45,280 nt of DNA. It comes from a virus. The stretch spans positions 1-45,280 of IMG/VR virus record IMGVR_UViG_3300025437_000020. One strand, written 5' to 3'. Positions 34,001 through 44,887 of this stretch are shown in pieces. Made by a program: the position numbers and the translations under genes. Under the pieces are notes generated by a model, which ran no database searches, was not told the DNA's origin, and saw only the letters and a program-made list of their open reading frames with translations. Numbering within the stretch: the first letter of the stretch is position 1; each line of letters opens with the position of its first letter.

Positions 34001-37000
34001 TCAACAGGAGTTAATTCATCAGCAAGTTTGAATAAATTTGCCTTCTTATTATAAACATAAGTCGTACCAGAATATATAACATCATCAAAGAAAGATGTTG
34101 ATCCTAGATCAAATGTAGTTTGAGAATCACTGTATTCGCTGTTTGAGTCGTTTACATAGTTTCCTAGCAACACAGAGTATCTATCAAATGTATCAGAAAT
34201 ATGTCTATTTGTACCTATTGCAGAAATTACTAATTCATCTGTGTTAGGACTTATTCCTAGAGATTGGCCAAATTTCATTCCTACTCCTGCTACAGGATTA
34301 TTGATAATTTGTATCAATGAATATGTGCCAGAAGAGATATTATATACAGCAACTTTACCATATGATTGATCGTCGCCTCTTGCTTCCGGTGCAGAAATAA
34401 ACAGATAGTCACCAGTTGAACTTACAGAAATAGATTCGCCAAACTTTGCATATTTGCCAAAAGGACTATTAATCGTTTGGAGGTAATTAGTAGCTGTGCC
34501 TGTGAAGATATTTACTAGGCCTGTTCTATTAGAATAACCGGGAGCACCTACTGCAATTATCTCTGCATTATTAGAACCACTAATTGTATATCCCCATTGA
34601 CTTCCTGCTGATACTCCAGTTGCTGATAATATTCCATTATAAGCAATATTAATATTACCACCAGTAGTCGTCATCCAGTATGAATACACAGAACCTACAC
34701 CTATACCAGATGCTTGTGTAGCACCTACTAATAGCAGTTTACCTTGATCTGTGTTTGCCTGATATATACTACTTCCAAAACGTTCATAGTTTGATGGATT
34801 AGGGCTCAGTAATACTTTTTCTGTATTTTCTTCAACAAGTATAAGAGAAATACTACTAATTTTTACAAGACCTTCTTGTACATATGTAGAAGTAGTACCT
34901 GTAGAACTAGCAAACCTTAACCCGCCAGGAGCATCATTGGATAATATTCTATCAGTTAATGGAGCACCTGCAAATAATAATCCATATCCTGTATTATTAA
35001 ATTCTTGTTCGTCGTAGGCAACAGACCATCCAAATCCTGTATCCGAACCGTGATGATATGTTTTATTAGAATTAATACCGTATCTAAATTTTTCGTTAAC
35101 AGAGTACGGAACTTCGCCGTATACAAATACACTTCCAGTATTATTAGAACTTACAAATCCAGGACTACCAACTAAGAAAATATCAGAATTTTTTCTATTA
35201 CTAATACTCCAACCTAGTCGTTGGTCAACTGGGGACGTAGATCCTGTTACAGCATAATCGTTATAATTTTTAATTTTTTCATACACTGCCCAGTGTCCGG
35301 TGCCATTATTGTCAACCCATACTTTAGAATTTTCTTCTAAAGATAATAAGTTTTTATCGTCGGGCAACAAATCAAACCCATCGTATCTAACGCTAGGAAA
35401 TGTAAACAACAATCCAGGATTAGATGGTATTAATTGAGAGATGGCAACGGTAGATGTACTAGTAATACTAAATTCACTCAATGACGGGATCGAAGATATT
35501 TTATATATTCCGTCCATTGTACTGTCAAATTCGCTGACAGAAATAATATCACCTGCTGATAAACCGTGAATACCATCTGTGACAAAATTAAGTTGATCAT
35601 TTACTATTGGATCAGGAGTCATACTTATAATTCTTGAGGGAGATAAAGTATATCTTAAAACATCCCAATCGTTATTATTTTTATTTGCAACCCAAATAAT
35701 ACTACCTTCGCTGATAGAATTAGTGGTTGTAAAAGTTAACAGTCCATCTTCAGTAAACGAAGTTAAATTAACATCATCAAATCTGGCATATCCTGCTGTG
35801 TTTAATTGCATTACATCTATATCTGATGTTGTTACAAATGTATCAGATGATTGATAATTTGAAGGAGTTATAACTAAATCACTAGGTAAACTATAATTAA
35901 TCAACTCTGCAGGAGGTACAGGCACAGAATCAACAAAATTAATTGTTTGCGGATTGTCTGCAAAAGTTCCTTCTACTAATGGTACTTCTAATTCTTTAAA
36001 TGTTTCAAATGATCCGTAATATCCAACACGGAATGCCCATTCTTCTCTATAATCTATTTGTCCTTGTAGATTATGTATTGTAGCTTTGGCTAATTTACTA
36101 ATTGCGTTTTTAGTTCCTTTTTCTCTAATAAACCCTTGATAGAATTTATATTGTGCAATAGGATCTGTAAAAATATTGTTTAGGTATGTACGAGGAGTAT
36201 ATCCTGTTAGATGCTGTGCCATTTGTTGTTGACCGGCATCAAAGTTATCAATATCTAAACTATAAAAATCTTCAAACTGATTAATTTTATAATCAAAGTT
36301 TGGTAATAATGCGGCAACTGGTTTTGATCCCAACACTGTCCAACTTGAGAATTCAAAAGAAGTTGTACCAACTAAATTAGTATTTGCTGAGTAATAATTA
36401 CCATTAAATCTAACAACATCACCTGCGTTGTAATCTGTATAAGTTTTCCAATCAGAAATAATAGCAGAATCATAGACAAACCCTGGACTGAAGTAATCTC
36501 CATTCCAGTTTGCTGTTCTAAATCCAACCAATTTCATTCTATGCTGGTGGTATCCAGATTGAATATCATATATAGTATCATTAAACAATGTTGCATTATT
36601 GAATATGATAGCGTGTTCTTTTTGTACACTATTCAACTTGGCAAAGAAAATTCCGTCAGTTGAATTGAGTGTTTTAATTGTACAAATTCCATTATCTCTA
36701 GAAACAGACAATGCCTTTTGAGGGAACGCAACGGCATTGGCTTTTAATATACTGTAATCATAAAAACTATTAAAAATATTATCAACTACAGAATTTGCCA
36801 ATTGAAATTTAATTTGATCAGCAAATGGACTTAATGCTACAATACTTCCATTTGCCCAATTTTGGGTAGTCCAGTACAAAAATTCTTTGCCAGTAAAATC
36901 CCAATTTAATACTGTTTGTAAATCGGTGTTATACTCATCAAAAATAAATCCTTGATCTTCTAACCAAGCACCGTATCCAAGTATCACATCATAGACTTCT

Positions 37001-40000
37001 TGAATCGTATTAAACTCTGTCCCGTATGGAATATTAACTGCTACTCCATCAAATTTTGTTGCTGTTTTTACAGTTGCTCCACCTGTTGTTGGTAATCCTG
37101 GCAATATTTGGAAGTATGCAGGATTAAAACTTTCAGTACTCCTGTGACTAGTTGTTACACGATAAAAAGAATTTTTATACTTAACAATTTGTCCTTGTTG
37201 ATAAAATGTTCCTGCTATTGCCGCATTTGCAGTGGTTGTATCAACTGCTGATAAACCTGTTTGACCTGTAGTTGAACTTTCTGCCCAATTTACATAGGAT
37301 GATGATATACCGCCAACTGTGATAGATGAGGCATTAGAATTTCGAATTACTCCGTATACTGTAAAGTAAGGAGACGATGTATCAAAACCTCTAACAAGTA
37401 ATTTTCCATTGTTCTTTTGTACAATGACTCCTGATATTGCTGATGATTTAATAGGATTGCTTACATTAAGAATTAAATTATAATCTTCAGCATTTAACAA
37501 TGCTCCAGGACTTGTGCTTGTAGGATCAATAGCATCTATAATAATTTGTATTTTAGATTTGTTAACAAATCCACCTACTTTATAAAATAAATTAAATGTT
37601 AGGTTACTTAAATCACTTTGTAATTCTGTATCATAATTTCCTGTACGCTGGCGACCCACTTCACTAACAAAAACGCTATAACCACTGGTTAATGTATTAT
37701 TTGGTCCTTGAATATAAACATTTTGTAAATTTAAAAATTCATAATTAGAGCCATATGTCCATTGACCTGCAATATTTTTATTGATTCTAATCGGATCATA
37801 CATCAATGATGCATATGTAGCAGATTTAGTTAATGCTATTAATTTTTGTACAACAAATGGCCAATAACTACTGCGTCTCCACGCAGTTTCTGCCGCGCCC
37901 TGATCACCAAATACCCAAGGCTGTCTTCTGCTATAAGGAGTAATGTCTGATGCCAACAATACTGTAGGATCAACTAACTTTCCGCTATCATCAACTGGCA
38001 ATAACTGACTTAGTTGTGGACGAGCATAGATTGAATTTACTCCTGCTCTGGATCCTTGTTTAATAATACCTTGTTCAAGATCGCCCCATAGGATATCATT
38101 TCCTGATGTATAAGGAGCAGGACCGTATTCATTGGTCCACCACTCTGGCTCTTCAGAAAATCCTAACATTTCCCAAGGACAAGTATCTGGTCTGTCAGTA
38201 TCATAAAAATGTTTGTATATTGCTCTCCAACTACCTGCTAATGGAATACTTAACGTGTTGTTATAACTCTCAGTGTAGTTCCAGGTAAAAGGATTTGTCT
38301 CATTAAATGCTGTGTTGGTTACATAATCAACATTATAAAGACCTGTCCATTTAATAAATTCTTTTACTAAAATTTGTTTGATTTCATCTTGAGTGTAATC
38401 GTTATTCCTAAATGCACCAGGAAGAACTGAATTAATATCTAATAATTCTGATCTATATTCTGCTTTTATGTTATTGTAGATTCTAGTTTCAAACTCTAAT
38501 ATAATGAGATCTCTATAATCATTATATGCAACCATAATACTACCATCGTGACCTTGTATCACAGTGGTAGGTGTTACATAAGTATTGTCAACATAAATGC
38601 TAGGAGTAAATTTTGGATACAATCCTAGTTTTGAAGGAGTAGGAGGAACAAAAGATCCTTTTGTATCTGTATAATCATTTATTACAATTGTATCACCAAT
38701 TGCAATATCTACAAGAATTTCAACTGATGCATCTGCAACAATAAATTGATAATCTCTGTTTCTTATTAATTGAATTCCATTTAGATATACCAATACTGAT
38801 CTTAATGTTAACGCATTAGGATCATAATCTGATGTTATAGGAAATATTTTACTATTGGTGTTAGTAACAGTCCAGGTTTTAGTAATTTTGTCAGTACCAT
38901 ATGCTATCATATCTGATAGATAGTAAGGAGACAATAAATCTTTTTCAAAATTAATTTCAGTTAATGCTGTATCAACTGCTGTTATCGGGTCTGTTTGAAT
39001 ATCAAGATTAGAAATTTTTCTTAGGAATGATAATTTGTATTGATTATATTGGTCAGCAACTTTGGTCACAGCATCCACGACACTATGCTCTTTTTTTCCT
39101 ATGAAAAGATGAGCAAATGCAATTGGATTTATATTAGATATGAATCGAGTACCGTAACTAGAAGGATCAGCCAAATCTCTTAAATTATTATCCCCAGGAA
39201 CTACTCCAATAAAATCAGGATCTCGATTAGCCATAGTGCTAACGTGATCTGTAATTTCGCTGAGCGTAAATGCAGGTATGGGACCATTTAACGGATTGTT
39301 TGTAAGGCCCAATGGTGTTTCATAATACGATTGTTCAGAGGTTGCAGTTGTTAATAAACTAGTTAATACAGGTATAGGATATTCAACGGCTTCTTTCCAT
39401 ACATTGAAATATTGATCATTTATTTTAAAATATGTAATACCAGTTGATATAGTTTCTACAGTTTGATTTGTAGTAGAAATAGTGATAGTGTCTGTCATAA
39501 AATAATTATTAAACAGATATGTTCCAACTCCTACACTATTTCTATATTGTAAAGGAAAGCCTAACACTAAATCAGCAGTACCAGAGCCAATACTATATCC
39601 AAATATTTGACTTCCTTTAAAGTTACTAGAGTAATACCTAGTATCACTATAACTATTTCCTAAGTCATCAAATAAATCAAACAATGGTGCTTGATTTAAT
39701 GAAGTATGTTGCTGAGAATAATTCCAGTTGGTTCCATCATACCACCAACTTGTACCAGCATATTTTGTTCCAAGATTAACTCCAATTACTGATCCAGCAG
39801 AAGGAGTTTCAACTTTTTGTAAAGTTAATCTTAGTTGTCCAGCAATATCAACAAATACAACTTCATATATATTGTTTCTTATTAGACTATCTGTGTCAGC
39901 AGTAAAAATTACTTTATGACCTTGTTCTAGTAATACACCATCTATATAATATCCTGCAGAACCTTCTACAGTATTAAATGCATTGGTAGTTTTGCTGTCA

Positions 40001-40959
40001 ATAAGATCAACATTACCAATTCCTTTTGATCCAAAATTATAAAGTTGCATCCCTGCCGCAAACTCTATGATTGGTCGTTTGGCTCGCATATTAGTAGGGT
40101 AGACCGGTTGCTGTCCTGTTAACAATGCACTTGTGGTAATAATGTCTTTGTGTACCCAACGATTATATCTAGACCAAGGATTTAAATCTGGACTTGCTCT
40201 ATTAATTGTAATATATTCAGGATTTATAGGTAATTGTTTATACCCATCAAATGGATACTCATCGAATGGAACTGAATCAAATGTTTCACTAAACACAGTT
40301 GAAAATGTTTCATTGCTGGTTAAATTTCTAGAATCTACTAAAACTATAGATGTTCCGACACCTTCAACAAAATATTCTTGACCTTGGTATGACTCCGGCG
40401 ATACATTTGTACCGAACTGAATTTTCATTCCATTTGATAATGTTACACCATTTGGAGATGTGTATGTTGCTTTTCCAATAAGGTCAACATCAATGTATAA
40501 TGTTGACGAATCAGTAGTTTCAATTGTAATTGTATCTGGTCCGTTGACTAGCCAATAATATTCTTGATAATTTACAAACTTATCCCAATCAATTCTAGGA
40601 TCATAAGAATAAAATTCTGATCTAAATATTCTATCAAAATTTTCTGCAGATCCACCATTCAAATTAATTTCATTTATTAAGTCATCTAATGCAACAACAT
40701 CATTGACATTTCCATTAATATCTTTAACTACTAATGCTGGATTTAATTGATAATCTCTACGTAATGGCAACGTTTCGGTTATATAAACATCTGTTGCTGT
40801 ATAAGTAGGAGTATTTGTAGATCCTATATAACCTTCAATGCGCTCTAACTGAGGTTTTTGAATAAGCTGGTCAATAGTACTAGCTAAGAATTTAGAATTT
40901 TTAGTTGTTTGTAAAAATTCTGGAAGTAATTCAACTGATTTAATTATTTTTTCTGCCAT
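28054..40959 (-). CDS. Giant virion structural protein, probable baseplate/tail component (gp7 position)
   Basis: One uninterrupted frame encodes 4301 residues, directly after gp6, where T4 has gp7 (1032 residues). The N-terminus ([37 protein letters not shown]) is one I associate with large structural proteins of marine T4-like phages. Recognisable internal parts are: repeated beta modules with LNG...DY and GD near residues 710-760, 3240-3300, 3780-3825, 3900-3950; two carbohydrate-binding-like modules (1253-1286, 1504-1546); seven FG-GAP-type repeats (1915-2380); and four Gly/Tyr motifs (about 2765-3165). The gp6 stop lies 2 bases before, with GGAAG as ribosome-binding site. It likely extends from the baseplate and contacts the cell. 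Orthology to gp7 is by position only. Confidence 0.85.
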   Translation of the reverse strand: MAEKIIKSVELLPEFLQTTKNSKFLASTIDQLIQKPQLERIEGYIGSTNTPTYTATDVYITETLPLRRDYQLNPALVVKDINGNVNDVVALDDLINEINLNGGSAENFDRIFRSEFYSYDPRIDWDKFVNYQEYYWLVNGPDTITIETTDSSTLYIDVDLIGKATYTSPNGVTLSNGMKIQFGTNVSPESYQGQEYFVEGVGTSIVLVDSRNLTSNETFSTVFSETFDSVPFDEYPFDGYKQLPINPEYITINRASPDLNPWSRYNRWVHKDIITTSALLTGQQPVYPTNMRAKRPIIEFAAGMQLYNFGSKGIGNVDLIDSKTTNAFNTVEGSAGYYIDGVLLEQGHKVIFTADTDSLIRNNIYEVVFVDIAGQLRLTLQKVETPSAGSVIGVNLGTKYAGTSWWYDGTNWNYSQQHTSLNQAPLFDLFDDLGNSYSDTRYYSSNFKGSQIFGYSIGSGTADLVLGFPLQYRNSVGVGTYLFNNYFMTDTITISTTNQTVETISTGITYFKINDQYFNVWKEAVEYPIPVLTSLLTTATSEQSYYETPLGLTNNPLNGPIPAFTLSEITDHVSTMANRDPDFIGVVPGDNNLRDLADPSSYGTRFISNINPIAFAHLFIGKKEHSVVDAVTKVADQYNQYKLSFLRKISNLDIQTDPITAVDTALTEINFEKDLLSPYYLSDMIAYGTDKITKTWTVTNTNSKIFPITSDYDPNALTLRSVLVYLNGIQLIRNRDYQFIVADASVEILVDIAIGDTIVINDYTDTKGSFVPPTPSKLGLYPKFTPSIYVDNTYVTPTTVIQGHDGSIMVAYNDYRDLIILEFETRIYNNIKAEYRSELLDINSVLPGAFRNNDYTQDEIKQILVKEFIKWTGLYNVDYVTNTAFNETNPFTWNYTESYNNTLSIPLAGSWRAIYKHFYDTDRPDTCPWEMLGFSEEPEWWTNEYGPAPYTSGNDILWGDLEQGIIKQGSRAGVNSIYARPQLSQLLPVDDSGKLVDPTVLLASDITPYSRRQPWVFGDQGAAETAWRRSSYWPFVVQKLIALTKSATYASLMYDPIRINKNIAGQWTYGSNYEFLNLQNVYIQGPNNTLTSGYSVFVSEVGRQRTGNYDTELQSDLSNLTFNLFYKVGGFVNKSKIQIIIDAIDPTSTSPGALLNAEDYNLILNVSNPIKSSAISGVIVQKNNGKLLVRGFDTSSPYFTVYGVIRNSNASSITVGGISSSYVNWAESSTTGQTGLSAVDTTTANAAIAGTFYQQGQIVKYKNSFYRVTTSHRSTESFNPAYFQILPGLPTTGGATVKTATKFDGVAVNIPYGTEFNTIQEVYDVILGYGAWLEDQGFIFDEYNTDLQTVLNWDFTGKEFLYWTTQNWANGSIVALSPFADQIKFQLANSVVDNIFNSFYDYSILKANAVAFPQKALSVSRDNGICTIKTLNSTDGIFFAKLNSVQKEHAIIFNNATLFNDTIYDIQSGYHQHRMKLVGFRTANWNGDYFSPGFVYDSAIISDWKTYTDYNAGDVVRFNGNYYSANTNLVGTTSFEFSSWTVLGSKPVAALLPNFDYKINQFEDFYSLDIDNFDAGQQQMAQHLTGYTPRTYLNNIFTDPIAQYKFYQGFIREKGTKNAISKLAKATIHNLQGQIDYREEWAFRVGYYGSFETFKELEVPLVEGTFADNPQTINFVDSVPVPPAELINYSLPSDLVITPSNYQSSDTFVTTSDIDVMQLNTAGYARFDDVNLTSFTEDGLLTFTTTNSISEGSIIWVANKNNNDWDVLRYTLSPSRIISMTPDPIVNDQLNFVTDGIHGLSAGDIISVSEFDSTMDGIYKISSIPSLSEFSITSTSTVAISQLIPSNPGLLFTFPSVRYDGFDLLPDDKNLLSLEENSKVWVDNNGTGHWAVYEKIKNYNDYAVTGSTSPVDQRLGWSISNRKNSDIFLVGSPGFVSSNNTGSVFVYGEVPYSVNEKFRYGINSNKTYHHGSDTGFGWSVAYDEQEFNNTGYGLLFAGAPLTDRILSNDAPGGLRFASSTGTTSTYVQEGLVKISSISLILVEENTEKVLLSPNPSNYERFGSSIYQANTDQGKLLLVGATQASGIGVGSVYSYWMTTTGGNINIAYNGILSATGVSAGSQWGYTISGSNNAEIIAVGAPGYSNRTGLVNIFTGTATNYLQTINSPFGKYAKFGESISVSSTGDYLFISAPEARGDDQSYGKVAVYNISSGTYSLIQIINNPVAGVGMKFGQSLGISPNTDELVISAIGTNRHISDTFDRYSVLLGNYVNDSNSEYSDSQTTFDLGSTSFFDDVIYSGTTYVYNKKANLFKLADELTPVDTNTGTNFGFSVSVNANSIYVGAPAYKNNTNPDTATSAFYQFYKINTGTQSWSLIRSQDDLVVTDTIQKVSLIDAFNEELVDYLEVIDPVKGKISGLAEQELKYRSSFDPAVYSLGTSATVNDPNTNWSNEQVGELWWDLSTVKYVWYEQGEVEYRKNNWGKLFPGSSIDVYEWVESTILPSQWASLADTAVGLSNGISGQPKYPNNDIVAVKQIYNPLSDSFTNYYYFWVKNKTTVPNVKNRRISAFDVAEIITNPKSYGLMYISALSRDAVGVANVGNLLVDDRIHLNITSDVIDNTIPRHTEWLLLQEGSAESVPNTLLEKKLIDSLIGHDSLGNLVPDPALSERAKYGIGIRPRQTLFKNRYSALRNIIEFVNNVLVDQRITGNYSFVNLNKQEQIPDVTTHEYDQSVEDNEALLLIDTQLFATAQLSCTVENGKITSVTINNPGYGYKISPTVSINSSTVASISTTIDANGRVVSVNIENAGSGFTVPPELTVRPYTVIVQADSTYNGKWTKFIFDTDFKTWVRSHTQAYNTTLYWNYIDWVDSSYNPFVDIAYTIDELYELNEITVSTRQYVKVKNAGLGYYVILEKIDTGNGTFDSDYNIVYSQNGTIELSSNLWDIRNTNLAYDENTYDQTLYDQTPDAELLYILTALKQDLFVNDLKVNWNLLFFRAVKYALSEQKLLDWAFKTSFINVTNYAGGLDQRLVYKLQNSSYYEDYVNEVKPYHTQIRTFTTNYTLTDPSGSFITDFDLPAIYDKSSDKFITVDTSSSYISQYPWKSWADNYSDFVSEISLGNSGAGYTEAPQIIISDPDLEGGTTATAEAYVSSGAISQIRVINSGSGYITTPEVSILGGGSVITTATAYPYIANNKVRSTTIGLKFDRTSKVSQAGNVVTSDSFNCNGTDSEFSLTWLAELDKSKIVVTLDRSLILNSDYTIKNYVKTYNGYAKHYSKISFLNYVPKLGQVLSVTYNKSQSVLNAVDRIENYYTATSGMPGLDLGQLMTGIDYPKTRITGLMFDYTTQWDINGYDTALWDDNFGFYTVTTSTNRSYNTTGTSSTIKLSDISGVTIGQSVAVINTTSNVFSGTNPKVVGVDPITNVVTINTTTVNVISTGSVIEFWSYNTDSSVLDSSIRGGDLGYTTALGINPSDIIIDGDGFLTPNTSYAPEEMVPGEVVESLGINVYTKSPQASPVIVSSYIDVVAGSTTTRVMSVVPPNSASVMVTYNGTIFSYTATNITSSTMYNINWDLNKLIIPPQPVSGKLGYTIVTIGSNSTENQTGLTDSQSIVTDQTTIEIQSISGVNTVKTAYVTVNGQSISAVTTSSNYGYVLTSANNNNRRAAVIVYNLPAGENRVSVWFFGTDHKTFNEINEQIIKINTLSTATVYTEFPIALTQPPGNIKPEVANAIVDFADSNGRKLLVPPHIDYYQVYDRNTNTFQITDTVGYNGDTNDFGLENVRAYINGQELLRGFDFSVNSTGLVTIIQPVLNPGDVVAILYKSSSPSYPTTNLPRQDYEYDIIGNNLLLCAPPTYSNYFGWNTNWSGEIRVITYTDQDDMLMRTEKFFGNSNHRFKISRPVLDENYIWVSLNGIPLVNFVDFEILDDSVTVQISDKFTIGAKDQIVIRTFNSTDLSTTVLGYRIFNDLFNRTQFKRLSKQNTTYLTSPLFFTDTEINVADATVLTQPIVDKNIPGVVIIDGERIEFFKVNGNILGQLRRSTLGTAPKFYSQENTKVIDQGTDQTVPYSETILVQNTLTTTSTVYTISTNSNIVQYYTGLANTATFVNSGITLSTIVNATDQISVYYGGRLLNKEGTYHQDISVSYDSPAISSVGFVDNITSLPVTGILNTSFVVTSTNEVWVFENSKEENSFRGYVYKGLKYQPPEFTVNTSTQQITLNIPEGVYPDIKLTVVKRQVERSSVWNTEVNSTKTLSLIDSDTLQAVFLQDSPAELPDNYYYGGDPALEDDTGIAIIDQSGSPLEG

Positions 40960-40961
40960 TT

Positions 40962-43900
40962 TTAACTTCCACTAGTTGTAACTATGGCTGTTGTTTTTAA
41001 TTGTGATGCTGTAATAGCATCAATAATTGTTATATCATTAACGGTTGCTCCGTTGATAAACAGTTCGTTGCTTTGACAAGCAACCTCGTATAAACTACCA
41101 AAATTATTTGATGAATTAGGAACTATAACAAAATTTGTTATATCAGGGGTCATAACATTCATAACATAAGTTGCTAGTTCACTAAAATAAAATGATTGAC
41201 CAAACTCCCAATTTTGAAGCCCAAAGAAATCTTCAATGGCTATCAATATTCGGCTCTTAAGATCATTGTCACTAGTTGTTCTTGAAGAATTTCTAACCGC
41301 TTTAAAAGTTGCCTGTAAATTTATATCTGCATAACTGCCAAATAATACTTTATATTGAACAGGTTGAAAAACAATTTCATCGCTGATAGTTTTTATTGGC
41401 TCAAGAGCAGAAGAATAATTTTGTTCAAGTGTTGCACTTGTAGGTGCTAGTGGTTGTGTTCCGCCATTGATTAACCAGTTTCTAAATGCAGTATCATAAT
41501 CCGCAGTTAACATATAAACATCAATAATATTGCTCTTGCTTGGATCAATTCTACGATCTTCCCCGCTATTATGAACATATTGGAATTTTAATTCGCTTCT
41601 TCCTGGATATGCAAAATATTCAGATCGATAAGTCCAAGGTGTTCCAGTTAGTGCTCCGGATGCTGAATAACTTTTTACAACATTAATTGATGGATCATAA
41701 AAATAATATAACTGCCCGTCAGCAGGAGGATAGTTTTGCGCATCTGCCTGAGCTTCTGTTTCAGTTGGATATGCTAAAAATTCTCCGCTATCAACCAATG
41801 AATATCTTTCTCCACTACTCGATGTTTGAAAATAAACAAATTTATCTCTGTATGAAGTTTGTGTGCTCGTAGTCAGCGGTTGAACAATAACATTAAATGA
41901 ATCTGGATCAAGAATTTGTCCTGAACTATTATAATCGTAAAAACTTGTTTGGACTTTTTTAGGCTCAACATATCCATCAGGTTCTACAATAGAACTATCA
42001 ATTTGCCATTGGTAGTCTTTTCCTAATCCTATACTAGTAGAGGTGTTTAAAGAATTAATAGATAGAACATTGATTTTATCTTTAATTACTGTGTTATTGA
42101 CATAATCATAATTGACAGAGTTAGGATCAATAAAGAATGATGTTTGTTGTTCACTTTCAAAAATATAATTTGTAAGTCTATATCTTACTTTGTAACTATT
42201 TCCTGTCCAGGTAAAAGCAATTAACCAACTAGAATCTTTGTTTGAATTATCGTTGTTACCTTGTAATGCAAGACTAAAAGGATTTATCAAATCAATATTT
42301 GTATCTTGAATAATGGTCCAAGTTCTAGTATTTTGATCAAATGCAAGACCAAAATTTCTTTGTGTTAGACAAAGACTTACTAATTCATTTTCAAATGTAT
42401 ATGTAAAAGAATTAATAAAAGTAGGAATAACTTCACTAGGAATTGCACCGGACGCAATTACATCTGTTAAAACAATAGGTCCTGCCCCTGTAGCAAGTGC
42501 ACCACTGCCTGAATTAGAACCATCACCGACTACCTGATAAACTTTGGTCCAAATATAATCTATTGTATTGCTACCTGGATTATTAACTATTGTACCGTTT
42601 GGTTTAAAGTATTTTCCGGCGGGCGATACAAACTTAACCAGCGCACCAGCACTAATATATTTTAAATTACTAGAAGTATATGTACCTACGCTCACTGGGC
42701 TAATAGAATCTGTAAAATGTCCGCTACTTTGATTAGAATTTTTATTGTCTTGTACCCAGGTTAAATTTAAGTTCTCCAAAGACGGTCTTATATATTCATC
42801 AAGATAAAAAGAACGAAGTGCTGGAGATGCAACTACTGGTTCTAAATATGTTTTAATTGCTGAAAATATTTCGTTTTTATTTGTAAATGTAAATTCAAAA
42901 TTTTGTTCGTTGGTATTTTTATAAAGTATACCATCTGTTGCAAAAATATTTGTGCTACTATATTTGCCTGTCACATCACTTAATTCAAAATATCTACTCA
43001 ATCCGCTATTGGATCTAGCAATGCTTTTAACTTTAAGAATGTTACTTCCTAAAGTCAACGGAGCAATATTGTAATCTTCAGCAGTTACCATACGGTTTTG
43101 TGTATAATACGCCTGAGGAGCTTTACTTTGTATACTAGCATTTGATTCTGTTCCAGCACTATTGCTTACTGTATATTGTAAACCAAATGTCATTGTCAAC
43201 GAATGAGCTTGTCCTGATTTATTAACATAAGGAACTGTAATCACAATCCCCGACATTTGCTCAGGCTTAACAGTATAGGTTAATCCATTACTTTGTCTAT
43301 AAAATAAAACAAATTGTCCTTGTGGCAAATTACCAAAACTACCATCTGCAAAATTTAAATCAATTTGATCTTGATCTCTAGAAGTCACACTATAAATGTT
43401 TCGTTCAGAAACATTCAAACTATTATAGATAATATTGTTTCCAGTTACAGCAGGAACTTTTGTCCACAAGGTTGAGTAGTTACCGCTAGGGTCTAGTTGC
43501 CAAAGCCAAACATCGTTGTCATTTATATTTGTAACATTAACACCAACAATCTCATTGGCAACAGGATTTGTAATAGAAAAATTAGATACTCCAGTTTGTC
43601 CTTGTTTAAACTGTACAAAAAATCCAGTGTTAACACTACTAGATCCTTGATTATCGTTTTGATAAATGAAACTAAAAGTATTTTTAGGCTTAGGTGGTTC
43701 TTCATATATAGAAGTTTCACCAGACATCGATGATGGAATTATTTCAAAATTCATCGATGTGCCATTAATATTTTTTTGAAATCCAAATGTAGGAATATCT
43801 GTGTTACTACTATTAATACGATATTGCTCGGTTAATATTCCATTTATTGTTTGACGATTATACGGCTTTCCAAAACTAAATCCACCTTCCATAGATGAAT

Positions 43901-44381
43901 TTAATACACTAACTATTTGTTCATACCAATTTGCATTAGTAGGATCATCCCACGATACTGTTGTATTAGCTAAATTAACACCTGTAGAATCATAGACATT
44001 ATCAGTTGTTGAAACTGCTGTTAATTTTAGCAAACCTTGAGCAGGTACATTACGTGTAGGAATATAACTAATCAACTGTGCTAATCTTAAAATACTATCA
44101 CGACGTTGCGCTGTTTCTAAGAAATTCTCACGTGCATTTAAATCTACACGAAAACTTAAATTTTGTCCAAGAAATGCAATAAGATCAACTAATGCAATAT
44201 ATTCGCTACTATCAATGTAATCATTAAAATCTTCAGGAAAATTTTCTTGAAGATATTGAATCATTATTCTTCTTAATGTTTCAAAATCATAACTTTGAAA
44301 CTCGGCGTTAGGAAAAGATTGGTATATTTTTTGCCAATCTTCTGCGACAAGTAGTTGTGAATTGGTTGCTGGAATAGTCAT
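40962..44381 (-). CDS. 6: Baseplate wedge subunit gp6-like
   Basis: The 1139-residue protein is the wedge component that, with gp25 and gp53, joins baseplate sectors in T4 (gp6 of T4 has 660 residues). The N-terminal 120 residues (FETLRRIMIQYLQENFPEDF, LIAFLGQNLSFRVDLNARE) and the central APQAYYTQNRMVTAEDYN are the conserved gp6/baseplate J signatures; the C-terminus contains ILIAIEDFFGLQNWEFG. About 450 additional residues lie between, beta-rich, at about 480-950. A late octamer precedes the gene, and no Shine-Dalgarno sequence is seen in its short leader. Confidence 0.9.
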   Translation of the reverse strand: MTIPATNSQLLVAEDWQKIYQSFPNAEFQSYDFETLRRIMIQYLQENFPEDFNDYIDSSEYIALVDLIAFLGQNLSFRVDLNARENFLETAQRRDSILRLAQLISYIPTRNVPAQGLLKLTAVSTTDNVYDSTGVNLANTTVSWDDPTNANWYEQIVSVLNSSMEGGFSFGKPYNRQTINGILTEQYRINSSNTDIPTFGFQKNINGTSMNFEIIPSSMSGETSIYEEPPKPKNTFSFIYQNDNQGSSSVNTGFFVQFKQGQTGVSNFSITNPVANEIVGVNVTNINDNDVWLWQLDPSGNYSTLWTKVPAVTGNNIIYNSLNVSERNIYSVTSRDQDQIDLNFADGSFGNLPQGQFVLFYRQSNGLTYTVKPEQMSGIVITVPYVNKSGQAHSLTMTFGLQYTVSNSAGTESNASIQSKAPQAYYTQNRMVTAEDYNIAPLTLGSNILKVKSIARSNSGLSRYFELSDVTGKYSSTNIFATDGILYKNTNEQNFEFTFTNKNEIFSAIKTYLEPVVASPALRSFYLDEYIRPSLENLNLTWVQDNKNSNQSSGHFTDSISPVSVGTYTSSNLKYISAGALVKFVSPAGKYFKPNGTIVNNPGSNTIDYIWTKVYQVVGDGSNSGSGALATGAGPIVLTDVIASGAIPSEVIPTFINSFTYTFENELVSLCLTQRNFGLAFDQNTRTWTIIQDTNIDLINPFSLALQGNNDNSNKDSSWLIAFTWTGNSYKVRYRLTNYIFESEQQTSFFIDPNSVNYDYVNNTVIKDKINVLSINSLNTSTSIGLGKDYQWQIDSSIVEPDGYVEPKKVQTSFYDYNSSGQILDPDSFNVIVQPLTTSTQTSYRDKFVYFQTSSSGERYSLVDSGEFLAYPTETEAQADAQNYPPADGQLYYFYDPSINVVKSYSASGALTGTPWTYRSEYFAYPGRSELKFQYVHNSGEDRRIDPSKSNIIDVYMLTADYDTAFRNWLINGGTQPLAPTSATLEQNYSSALEPIKTISDEIVFQPVQYKVLFGSYADINLQATFKAVRNSSRTTSDNDLKSRILIAIEDFFGLQNWEFGQSFYFSELATYVMNVMTPDITNFVIVPNSSNNFGSLYEVACQSNELFINGATVNDITIIDAITASQLKTTAIVTTSGS

Positions 44382-44402
44382 ATATTTTATTAGTTTATAC
44401 CA

Positions 44403-44410
44403 TATTTATT
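44403..44410 (-). promoter_or_regulatory. Late-type promoter octamer AATAAATA
   Basis: On the minus strand AATAAATA stands 22 bases before the gp6 start codon. The predicted start is about 44397, leaving a 16-base AT-rich leader without a Shine-Dalgarno sequence. The 49-base gap between gp25 and gp6 holds nothing else I recognise. Confidence 0.5.
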
Positions 44411-44430
44411 GTTAAAATAAACCAGGTACT

Positions 44431-44868
44431 TTATTGTGTAATTAGTCCTATACTCTGATCAAATGTTAGTTTCATACTTGTTGATTGATTAGTAGCATTA
44501 AGCAATAAAGTCAATTCAAGTACATATCCGTTTGGATATTCTGTTAGGTCCATTTGTATAGGAGTTACTCTAGGATCGCTGGTACAAATTTTTGTAATAT
44601 CAGCTCTTAACGCATCTTGTGTTTGATCAGTTAACGGTTCCATTAACAAATCCCACACACTGCTTCCAAAAGTAGGATTCATAACCCTACTACCTTTTTT
44701 TGTATTAAATTGATTTATAATATCTTGTTTGATTAGATCTAAATCGTATAATCTAGATCCGGTATTAGTATCGTCTACTGAACTAAACCCTTTGTAAAAA
44801 TGAGTTTGTTGAGTAGGTTGCTGATATACCACTGCGGCATTTGTAATTTCTAAATTTTTATAAGGCAT
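44431..44868 (-). CDS. 25: Baseplate wedge subunit gp25-like
   Basis: The 145-residue protein matches the gp25 family (132 residues in T4), a wedge component related to the baseplate protein of type VI secretion systems (TssE). DLDLIKQDIINQFNTKKG, SRVMNPTFGSSVWDLLMEPL and DPRVTPIQMDLTEYPNGY are the family signatures. It precedes gp6 in transcription order, as partners in the wedge. The only plausible start is the ATG at 44868, which coincides with the predicted first transcribed base of the late promoter upstream. Confidence 0.92.
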   Translation of the reverse strand: MPYKNLEITNAAVVYQQPTQQTHFYKGFSSVDDTNTGSRLYDLDLIKQDIINQFNTKKGSRVMNPTFGSSVWDLLMEPLTDQTQDALRADITKICTSDPRVTPIQMDLTEYPNGYVLELTLLLNATNQSTSMKLTFDQSIGLITQ

Positions 44869-44873
44869 AGTGA

Positions 44874-44881
44874 TATTTATC
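44874..44881 (-). promoter_or_regulatory. Late-type promoter octamer GATAAATA
   Basis: On the minus strand GATAAATA is followed by TCACTATG, where ATG starts gp25. T4 spacing predicts transcription beginning at 44868. It lies between gp25 and the stop of the upstream muralytic gene. Confidence 0.6.
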
Positions 44882-44887
44882 GGAGCA

